DNA from: RGIG7300 sp045133915
Lineage (GTDB): Bacteria; Bacillota; Clostridia; Oscillospirales; CAG-272
DNA: 12,572 bases
Assembly (NCBI GenBank): GCA_045133915.1
Contig: JBGUUX010000083.1
Location: 1-12,572 of the forward strand
Direction: 5' to 3'
This document shows, piece after piece, positions 1 through 4,542 of this stretch. How positions within the stretch are numbered: the stretch's first letter is position 1; each line of letters opens with the position of its first letter. The translations under genes were made by a program, and so were the position numbers. Under the pieces are notes generated by a model. It saw only the letters and a list, made by a program, of their open reading frames with translations, ran no database searches and was not told the origin of the DNA.

Positions 1-165
1 ATGCAGTTCCTTGATTGGTTCGTAAAGGAGCAGGGCGAAGAGGAAACCAATGCAAACGATCTTATCTCCAAGATGGAGCTGTTCGGCGGGGATCCCAAGG
101 GTCTGTATATGCTCAATCAGGAGTTAGGTGCAAGAGTTTACAGCGCACCCTCGCTTGTCCTGTAA
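1..165 (+). CDS. Ferritin, C-terminal fragment (5' end outside window)
   Basis: The window opens in frame inside this gene; 54 residues and a TAA stop are visible. Ferritins are cytoplasmic 24-subunit cages that oxidise Fe(II) and store the iron as mineral. The fragment reads MQFLDWFVKEQGEEE and later GLYMLNQELGARVYSA. This matches the end of helix C/D and the short C-terminal helix of bacterial non-haem ferritins of the FtnA type. In the FtnA family the EQxxEE stretch carries ferroxidase-centre ligands; by comparison Q11 and E14 of the fragment should be ligands. The first ATG is almost certainly an internal methionine, because a whole ferritin is about 165-175 residues and the four-helix bundle would start some 350 bases upstream. 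A strong terminator follows five bases after the stop. The neighbouring ZIP transporter and Zn-type exporter suggest a metal-homeostasis region. Identification is by residue pattern only. Confidence 0.85.
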   Translation: MQFLDWFVKEQGEEETNANDLISKMELFGGDPKGLYMLNQELGARVYSAPSLVL

Positions 166-169
166 GACA

Positions 170-198
170 AAAAGACAGGGGTCTGTCCCCTGTCTTTT
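170..198 (+). terminator. Rho-independent terminator after ferritin
   Basis: Perfect 12-bp stem: AAAAGACAGGGG (170-181) pairs with CCCCTGTCTTTT (187-198), loop TCTGT. The run of T in the right arm forms the U-tract. It starts five bases after the ferritin stop and ends exactly where the first heptamer array begins. The GGGGTCTGTCCCC core also resembles dispersed REP-like hairpins, so it may be a repeat that serves as a terminator. Confidence 0.85.
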
Positions 199-231
199 GA
201 ATGCAGAATGCAGAATGCAGAATGCAAAATT
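199..231 (+). repeat. Heptamer array 1: four GAATGCA units plus AAATT
   Basis: Four perfect head-to-tail copies of GAATGCA (199-226) are followed by AAATT (227-231). The array abuts the ferritin terminator on its left. On its right a weak GGAG/CTCC hairpin follows (234-247). It has the same unit count and the same AAATT end as arrays 2 and 3 near the ZIP gene. No protein is encoded. The role is unknown; polymerase slippage or a degenerate mobile repeat are both possible. Confidence 0.85.
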
Positions 232-296
232 ATGGAGGATTTTCTCCCTTATGGTCGAAAATCTACATTTAATTTCATTTAGCTGTATTCTGTAAT

Positions 297-325
297 TTGC
301 TGCTTATAATTTTCGCTTATTATAC
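297..325 (+). promoter_or_regulatory. Candidate promoter for the ZIP transporter
   Basis: TTGCTG (297-302), a 17-nt spacer and TTATAC (320-325) make a weak sigma-70/sigma-A match. An isolated TATAAT at 305-310 is an alternative -10 but lacks a good -35. This is the only reasonable promoter I see in the 166-479 intergenic stretch, which otherwise holds the terminator, two heptamer arrays and a palindrome. It would give a leader of about 145 nt containing the 376-400 hairpin and array 2. Confidence 0.35.
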
Positions 326-375
326 TTGTTCAATAAAAGGATAAGTACCGGTAATCTCATATATAACTAAACGAA

Positions 376-400
376 ATTTTTGACACCGCGTGTCAAAAAT
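376..400. repeat. Perfect 11-3-11 palindrome in the ZIP upstream region
   Basis: ATTTTTGACAC (376-386) and GTGTCAAAAAT (390-400) are exact reverse complements around CGC. The T-run precedes the stem and the A-run follows it on both strands, which is the wrong order for an intrinsic terminator. It could be an operator for a dimeric regulator of the ZIP gene, a leader RNA hairpin, or the hairpin partner of heptamer array 2, which begins 11 bases away. It does not look like a Fur, Zur or MntR box. Confidence 0.75.
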
Positions 401-406
401 CTCATC

Positions 407-439
407 AATTTTGCATTGTGCATTTTGCATTTTGCATTT
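407..439 (-). repeat. Heptamer array 2 (inverted): four RAATGCA-type units plus AAATT
   Basis: Read on the minus strand from 439, the units are AAATGCA three times and CAATGCA once (439-412), then AAATT (411-407). It faces array 1, so the two form an inverted pair 175 bp apart. The perfect 376-400 palindrome follows it in its own reading direction. It lies in the presumed leader of the ZIP gene, 40 bp before the chosen start codon. Confidence 0.85.
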
Positions 440-479
440 AAGTTTCCACTATCAAAACTTGTTTAACGAAAGAAGCAAC

Positions 480-1232
480 ATGAATTTAGTACTATTAACT
501 GCCCTCGGTGTCGGCGGTGCAACGGTCATAGGCGCCGCCATAGGCTTTTTATTTAAAAAACAGACTCACCGTTTTTCGGACATAGTGTTATCCTTTGCCG
601 CAGGAGTTATGCTTGCAGCAGCGGTACTCGGTCTGGTACTTCCCTCTCTTGAATACGGCGGAAAATACGGTATACTTGTAACTATAGCAGGTATATTTGC
701 AGGCGCTCTATGTCTTAACCTCATTGATAAGCTGGTGCCCCATCTCCATAAGATGATAGGCCCCGATCTTGAAAGTCACAACAACGCCGACTTTAACAAG
801 GTAATGTTATTTGTACTGGCTATCGCCATACACAATCTCCCCGAGGGTATTGCGGCAGGCGTAGGATTTGGTTCAGGTGACACCTCGCAGGCGTTGATGA
901 TAGCAGGCGGTATAGCCCTGCAGAACATACCCGAGGGTATGGTTATAATTGCTCCTATGCTTTCAGCCGGAGTCAAGCCCGGCAAAACCTTGCTGCTGGC
1001 TATGGCAACGGGTGTTGTAGAGGTTATCGGTACTTTTATAGGCTTCTTTGCGGTAAGTGTATCTACCGCAATACTTCCCTTTGCACTTGCCTTTGCAGGT
1101 GGAACGATGCTCTACGTCATAAGCGACGAGATGATCCCCGAGACCCATGCACACGGAAGTCAGCGAGGAGCGACCTATGCTTTGCTGGTAGGATTTTGCG
1201 TGATGCTGATATCCGACGTGTTACTGGGATAA
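480..1232 (+). CDS. ZIP-family metal transporter (GufA-like)
   Basis: A 250-residue polytopic membrane protein of the ZIP family, which moves Zn(II) and sometimes Fe(II) or Mn(II) into the cytoplasm. Hydrophobic segments run almost throughout, about eight in all. The two family signatures of the metal-binding helices are intact: HNLPEG at residues 118-123 and QNIPEG at 148-153. Also conserved are E181 in the next helix and SDEMIPETHAHG at 215-226. A short histidine-bearing loop (VPHLHK, 86-91) precedes the central helices. I chose the ATG at 480 rather than an upstream in-frame ATG at 390, because 390 lies inside a palindrome and its 30 extra codons are heptamer-repeat DNA. A weak GAAAGAAG ribosome site precedes 480. 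Length fits GufA-type ZIPs. The gene is flanked by heptamer arrays and ends at a bidirectional terminator. The metal cannot be told from sequence; zinc is the first guess. Confidence 0.9.
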   Translation: MNLVLLTALGVGGATVIGAAIGFLFKKQTHRFSDIVLSFAAGVMLAAAVLGLVLPSLEYGGKYGILVTIAGIFAGALCLNLIDKLVPHLHKMIGPDLESHNNADFNKVMLFVLAIAIHNLPEGIAAGVGFGSGDTSQALMIAGGIALQNIPEGMVIIAPMLSAGVKPGKTLLLAMATGVVEVIGTFIGFFAVSVSTAILPFALAFAGGTMLYVISDEMIPETHAHGSQRGATYALLVGFCVMLISDVLLG

Positions 1233-1263
1233 ATGTAAAATGCAAAATGCAAAATGCAAAATT
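1231..1263 (+). repeat. Heptamer array 3: four AAATGYA units plus AAATT
   Basis: AAATGTA (1231-1237) is followed by three AAATGCA copies (1238-1258) and AAATT (1259-1263). The first unit overlaps the last two bases of the ZIP stop codon. A strong hairpin terminator begins seven bases after the array. It repeats the layout of arrays 1 and 2: four units, AAATT, then a hairpin. Confidence 0.85.
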
Positions 1264-1269
1264 ATATAT

Positions 1270-1299
1270 AAAAATGGTGTCCAAAGGACACCATTTTTT
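1270..1299. terminator. Bidirectional terminator between ZIP gene and 1303-1998 gene
   Basis: AAAAATGGTGTCC (1270-1282) pairs perfectly with GGACACCATTTTT (1286-1298), loop AAA. There is a T-run on the + strand and an A-run that becomes a U-tract on the - strand, so it can end both converging transcripts. The stop codon of the minus-strand gene is four bases away. Confidence 0.9.
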
Positions 1300-1302
1300 A
1301 CT

Positions 1303-1998
1303 TTAGTTTATATCAAACTCAATGAGCTCAATAAAGAAGCGCTTGTTGAACTCGTAACGCTCTGCTTCCTTCTTTTCGTTTTTCAGACCGCTGGTAGATG
1401 ACATACGTCGGAAGCAAATGAGGGTATCCTCGGGAAAAGCATTAAGGGAGGTGAAGTATTGACCAAACCCGGTATCACGAAGATATACGGCATACTCATC
1501 ATAAGTGTTTTCCGGAACTTCGTCAACAAGCTCGTTCAGAGGAACAAAGGCATCCTTTTTTGCTACAAGATCATACCAGGCAGGGTCAAGAAGACAGATG
1601 ATCGCCTCGCCCACAAAGATCTGAGTGGTAAACTGCTGTTTGGTGGTGACCATGTCCTTGGTATTGATATAGACTGCGTTACCCTCCTCGTCGTAAAGGT
1701 ATCTGTCGTCCTTTAACTGCTCGTCAGTCATAAGGAAAAGAGCGTTAAGGCTGACCTCTCTTTTACCGTTGCCGTCAAAGTCTTCTGACAGAACGTCTTC
1801 AAAAGCCGACTCTATCTCAAGGGTTTGGTTAGCCGTGGGTATACGGGGACCTGTATATAATATCATGGCGTCATACTTGTCTCTGGTAAAAAACTGCGCG
1901 GTCATTATTATTACCGCAACCGCAAAGAAGACAACTATTATAGTTATCCACTTGTTATGATACCAAAAGTTCTCAAGCCATTTTAACGTCTTTTTCAT
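1303..1998 (-). CDS. Membrane-anchored extracytoplasmic protein, function unknown
   Basis: 231 residues. I do not recognise the family with certainty. A short basic/aromatic N-terminus is followed by one hydrophobic helix at about 17-36 (WITIIVVFFAVAVIIM). No lipobox or clear signal peptidase site follows, so the protein is probably an N-in signal-anchored protein with an outside domain of about 195 residues. DFDGNGKRE (73-81) resembles the first half of an EF-hand/dockerin calcium loop but lacks the closing acidic residue. The stretch around 128-158 (EAIICLLDPAWYDLV, then FVPLNEL) is reminiscent of extracellular solute-binding proteins; that is a guess. Start: ATG with AAGGAAG seven bases upstream (2006-2012). 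It is a monocistronic unit with its own perfect consensus promoter, ending at the shared bidirectional terminator. Confidence 0.8.
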   Translation of the reverse strand: MKKTLKWLENFWYHNKWITIIVVFFAVAVIIMTAQFFTRDKYDAMILYTGPRIPTANQTLEIESAFEDVLSEDFDGNGKREVSLNALFLMTDEQLKDDRYLYDEEGNAVYINTKDMVTTKQQFTTQIFVGEAIICLLDPAWYDLVAKKDAFVPLNELVDEVPENTYDEYAVYLRDTGFGQYFTSLNAFPEDTLICFRRMSSTSGLKNEKKEAERYEFNKRFFIELIEFDIN

Positions 1999-2037
1999 TC
2001 TTTCACTTCCTTGGTCATATTACTGAGGATACTGTTA

Positions 2038-2066
2038 ATTATACAGTTCATTTGTGAGGATGTCAA
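2038..2066 (-). promoter_or_regulatory. Perfect consensus sigma-A promoter for 1303-1998 gene
   Basis: On the minus strand TTGACA (2066-2061), a 17-nt spacer and TATAAT (2043-2038) match consensus at all twelve positions. The predicted start is about 30-35 nt before the ATG, giving a short leader that holds only the ribosome site. This implies strong constitutive expression unless repressed. Confidence 0.9.
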
Positions 2067-2073
2067 GTGGCAG

Positions 2074-2100
2074 GAAATTGATGAAAAAATCATCAATTTC
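2074..2100. repeat. 11-5-11 inverted repeat upstream of a promoter
   Basis: GAAATTGATGA (2074-2084) and TCATCAATTTC (2090-2100) are exact reverse complements around AAAAA. It sits just upstream of the -35 of the consensus promoter and downstream of the ATPase terminator on the minus strand. No U-tract follows. It could be an operator for the 1303-1998 gene or a second transcription roadblock after the ATPase operon. Confidence 0.65.
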
Positions 2101-2127
2101 TCCATAACTGCCTAAACGTACATAACA

Positions 2128-2162
2128 AAACAGAAGAATGACTTTTTGTCATTCTTCTGTTT
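2128..2162 (-). terminator. Terminator of the arsR-ATPase operon
   Basis: AAACAGAAGAATGAC (2128-2142) and GTCATTCTTCTGTTT (2148-2162) form a perfect 15-bp stem with a TTTTT loop. On the minus strand the last stem bases run into TGTTTTG. It lies 18 nt beyond the ATPase stop codon, as expected for a terminator. Confidence 0.8.
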
Positions 2163-2180
2163 AATTTCAAACTTTTACGG

Positions 2181-4040
2181 TTATCTTGTTACAGGAGGCG
2201 GTGACTGAACAATGCCGTCATCCTCTCTTACCCTTGCGCATCTCAGCGCATTGAGTGTTGCTATAATGCTTACGCCTACGTCAGCAAACACAGCTGCCCA
2301 CATTCCCGCAATACCGAGAGCACCAAGGAGAAGAACTATAGCCTTAACACCTATAGAAAGTATAATATTTTGCTTAGCTACAGAAACAGTACGCTGAGAG
2401 TAGAATATCGCCTCGGCTACCTTTGCGGGATCATCGTCCATAAGCACGATATCAGCCGCCTCTATAGCTGCATCAGAACCCATACCGCCCATGGCAATGC
2501 CAACCTGAGCTGTTGCAAGTACGGGAGCATCGTTGATTCCGTCACCAACGTAGGCTACGGTAGCTCCGTCCTCTACGCTTTCCTGTATCTCCTCGATCTT
2601 TGCTACTTTATTTTCGGGCAGCAACTGAGGATGTATTTCATCTATGCCTAAAACACCGGCAACCGTTCTGGCAGCCGCCATATTGTCACCTGTAAGCATT
2701 ACGGTAAATATACCAAGAGAATGAAGGTCATCCACTGCCTCCTGAGAGGTATGCTTGACACGGTCTGCTACTATTATGTGACCGAGATACTTACCGTCTC
2801 TTGCCACGTATACTACACTTCCCGTTGCGACCGCTGCATCACATTCTATACCCAAATGTTCCATTAGTGAATAGTTTCCACAGGCAATGCCGTCTGATAT
2901 AACACCCTTACCGGGTATCTCCTCAACTTTTTTGGGAACGGAAAGTTCTTTATTATATAAGCTTCTTATAGATTTTGCAACGGGGTGGCTTGAGCCCTGT
3001 TCCGCCGTTGCGGCAAGACAAAGCAGCTCATCCTTATCTATATTGGAGTTTATTTCTATAACGTCAAAGCTACCGTGGGTCAAAGTGCCGGTTTTGTCAA
3101 AAACTACGACCTGAGCCTTTGCCAGCTGCTCCATATAGCTTGAACCTTTGATCAATATTCCTCGTCTTGAAGCTGCGCTTATTCCACCGAAAAAGCTCAA
3201 AGGAACACTTATAACAAGCGCGCAGGGACAAGATACCACAAGGAAGATTAGCGCTCTGTGTATCCAGGTTTCCCACATACCCGTAATGAGCGAAGGGATA
3301 AGCGCAAGAAGCAACGCTCCGATAACTACGATCGGAGTATATACCTTTGCAAAACGTGTTATAAAGCTCTCAACCTTTGCCTTCTTTTGGGTAGCGGCGT
3401 CCACAAGGTCAAATATCTTTGCAATGGTCGAGTCGGCGTATTCGGATTCGACCCTGATCTTAAGCATACTGCCCATATTTACCATACCGGAAAGTACTCT
3501 GCTGCCTGCAGTAACGTCACAGGGCATAGATTCGCCGGTTATGGCGGAGGTATCCACGGTGCTGTCACCATCTGTAACGACACCGTCAAGGGGAACGCAC
3601 TCACCCATGCGTACAAGCACGGTCTCTCCGATCTTTATCTCTTTAGGCTCACAGCGTACCGCTTTTCCGTCACGAAGTACCACTGCGTAATTTGGATATA
3701 TATCCATAAGCGCCTTTATATTCTTTTTGCTGTTATCTACCGCTGTGTCAAGGAAAAGCTCACCTGTCTGATAAAGTATCATAACTATAAGCGCCTCGGG
3801 ATATTCACCGAGGATAATAGCGCCTACGGTTGCGATACTCATAAGGAAACGCTCGTCAAGAAATCTTCCCTTGAATAGATTTTTTACCGCTCCCCATAAA
3901 ACGTCATATCCGATAATAATATAGGGGACAAGAAAGATCAAAAGCTCTATCTGACCGCTTGTAGCCAAAAGCATAAGGGCAACAAAGCCCAACGAGGCTA
4001 TAATTATTCGCAATAAAATTATTTTTTGTCTGTTTGTCAT
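2181..4040 (-). CDS. P1B-type heavy-metal ATPase, Zn/Cd/Pb exporter (CadA/ZntA-like)
   Basis: 619 residues. It uses ATP to pump soft divalent cations out across the cytoplasmic membrane. All catalytic motifs are intact: TGES (168-171) in the actuator domain, the transport motif CPC (271-273) in a membrane helix, phosphorylation site DKTGT (315-319), nucleotide-domain SHP (351-353) and hinge GDGINDAP (499-506). The last helices carry K566 and D587 in WAAVFADVGV. With CPC, that pairing marks the P1B-2 (Zn/Cd/Pb) class rather than the copper class. There is no N-terminal HMA/ferredoxin-like metal-binding domain (no GMxCxxC), so the protein is shorter than the usual 700-800 residue CadA. That domain is dispensable for transport in studied members. 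The start overlaps the arsR stop by 4 nt (ATGA), with a GGAG 11 bases upstream, so the two are translationally coupled. Expression should be metal-inducible through the upstream repressor. Confidence 0.93.
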   Translation of the reverse strand: MTNRQKIILLRIIIASLGFVALMLLATSGQIELLIFLVPYIIIGYDVLWGAVKNLFKGRFLDERFLMSIATVGAIILGEYPEALIVMILYQTGELFLDTAVDNSKKNIKALMDIYPNYAVVLRDGKAVRCEPKEIKIGETVLVRMGECVPLDGVVTDGDSTVDTSAITGESMPCDVTAGSRVLSGMVNMGSMLKIRVESEYADSTIAKIFDLVDAATQKKAKVESFITRFAKVYTPIVVIGALLLALIPSLITGMWETWIHRALIFLVVSCPCALVISVPLSFFGGISAASRRGILIKGSSYMEQLAKAQVVVFDKTGTLTHGSFDVIEINSNIDKDELLCLAATAEQGSSHPVAKSIRSLYNKELSVPKKVEEIPGKGVISDGIACGNYSLMEHLGIECDAAVATGSVVYVARDGKYLGHIIVADRVKHTSQEAVDDLHSLGIFTVMLTGDNMAAARTVAGVLGIDEIHPQLLPENKVAKIEEIQESVEDGATVAYVGDGINDAPVLATAQVGIAMGGMGSDAAIEAADIVLMDDDPAKVAEAIFYSQRTVSVAKQNIILSIGVKAIVLLLGALGIAGMWAAVFADVGVSIIATLNALRCARVREDDGIVQSPPPVTR

Positions 4041-4366
4041 TCTTCGATATGCTCCATTCCCTGGTCTATTATAGCTCTGACGTGGCTGTCGGCTAAGCTA
4101 TAGTACACGGTTCTGCCCTCTTTACGGCAGGTGACGAGTTTTGCATCTTTGAGTATACTGAGCTGATGAGATATGGCAGAATGCTGCATAGAGAGAAGCT
4201 CTGCTATGGCGCATACGCACAATTCGCTTTCAAAAAGCGCATAAAGTATTTTGATACGGGTTGTGTCTCCGAATACGTGAAAAAGCTCCGCAAGGTCGTA
4301 TAACAGCTCGTCCTTGGGCATAGCACCGACTACACGGTTTATAACTTCGTCATGATTATGACTCAT
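4037..4366 (-). CDS. ArsR/SmtB-family metal-sensing repressor
   Basis: 109 residues from the chosen start. A dimeric winged-helix repressor that leaves its operator when it binds metal. The recognition helix is SAISHQLS (63-70), followed by the beta wing (CRKEGRTVYYSL). Metal sites: ELCVC (48-52) is the alpha-3 motif of CadC/SmtB. D93, H95, H106 and E109 fit DxH(x10)HxxE, the alpha-5 zinc site of SmtB/CzrA. With a His-bearing N-terminus (MSHNHDE) and no paired N-terminal Cys, zinc sensing through alpha-5 is likely; cadmium or lead sensing is possible through the Cys motif. An in-frame ATG at 4396 lies inside the operator palindrome and has no ribosome site. The ATG at 4366 has AAGGA nine bases upstream, so I use it. 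It is the first gene of a two-gene operon with the exporter and is probably autoregulated. Confidence 0.92.
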   Translation of the reverse strand: MSHNHDEVINRVVGAMPKDELLYDLAELFHVFGDTTRIKILYALFESELCVCAIAELLSMQHSAISHQLSILKDAKLVTCRKEGRTVYYSLADSHVRAIIDQGMEHIEE

Positions 4367-4375
4367 ATATGAATA

Positions 4376-4380
4376 TCCTT
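4376..4380 (-). promoter_or_regulatory. Ribosome binding site that fixes the arsR start
   Basis: AAGGA on the minus strand (within GAAAGGATA), nine bases before the ATG at 4366. No comparable site precedes the alternative ATG at 4396 or the in-frame ATG at 4384, and both of those lie in or next to the operator. Confidence 0.7.
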
Positions 4381-4381
4381 T

Positions 4382-4403
4382 CATATGAATTGTCATTCAT
4401 ATG
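4382..4403 (-). promoter_or_regulatory. Operator: 9-4-9 palindrome for the ArsR repressor
   Basis: CATATGAAT (4382-4390) and ATTCATATG (4395-4403) are exact reverse complements around TGTC. This is the ATATGAA-TTCATAT style of operator known for SmtB/CzrA/CadC regulators. It overlaps the -10 element and the expected transcription start, so binding would block initiation. A second palindrome, ATCATATGAT (4413-4422), shares the CATATGA half-site and lies between -35 and -10. Confidence 0.85.
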
Positions 4404-4429
4404 TTATCACATATCATATGATTTGTCAA
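4401..4429 (-). promoter_or_regulatory. Promoter of the arsR-ATPase operon
   Basis: On the minus strand TTGACA (4429-4424), a 17-nt spacer and TAACAT (4406-4401): a perfect -35 and a 4-of-6 -10. The operator palindrome covers the -10 and start site. Transcription would begin about 25-30 nt before the chosen arsR start codon. Confidence 0.75.
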
Positions 4430-4473
4430 TAGGATTTATTTGGTTTACACGACCTATTCAAAATAATTGTTAA

Positions 4474-4496
4474 ACGGCTATATGCCGTCTTTTTTA
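4474..4496. terminator. Short hairpin with T-run, orientation unclear
   Basis: ACGGC (4474-4478) pairs with GCCGT (4484-4488), followed by CTTTTTTA on the + strand. Its T-run favours + strand termination, yet no + strand gene ends here. On the minus strand it would be a second hairpin after the amidohydrolase gene, followed only by TTTAAC. It may separate the amidohydrolase from the arsR promoter. Confidence 0.4.
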
Positions 4497-4508
4497 GAAA
4501 ACCAAGTA

Positions 4509-4536
4509 CCCGCAAAAGTAAAAGTTCTTCTGCGGG
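4509..4536 (-). terminator. Probable terminator of the amidohydrolase gene
   Basis: On the minus strand CCCGCAGAAG pairs with CTTTTGCGGG (10 bp with one G-U), loop AACTTTTA. It starts six bases after the stop codon. The following TACTTGGTTTTCT is only a weak U-tract, so efficiency is uncertain. Confidence 0.55.
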
Positions 4537-4542
4537 CCTCTA

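Noticed and set aside
15..200. + strand frame of 61 codons overlapping the ferritin end
   Set aside because: It is a different frame from the recognisable ferritin tail, runs through the terminator hairpin and is rich in Arg/Gly without domain features.
376..400. Intrinsic terminator
   Set aside because: The T-run precedes the stem and the A-run follows it on both strands, the reverse of a terminator.
199..439. CRISPR array
   Set aside because: The repeats are 7-bp units with no spacers; CRISPR repeats are 23-50 bp with unique spacers, and no cas genes are present.
390..479. N-terminal extension of the ZIP protein from an upstream ATG
   Set aside because: The upstream ATG window begins inside the perfect palindrome and the extra 30 codons translate heptamer-array DNA with no ribosome site; family members begin with the helix that starts at 480.
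3148..3878. + strand open frames opposite the P-type ATPase
   Set aside because: They are antisense shadows of conserved ATPase motifs, with no start signals or family resemblance.
4367..4396. Longer ArsR start at 4396
   Set aside because: That ATG lies within the operator palindrome, near the expected transcription start, without a ribosome site; the ATG at 4366 has AAGGA nine bases upstream.
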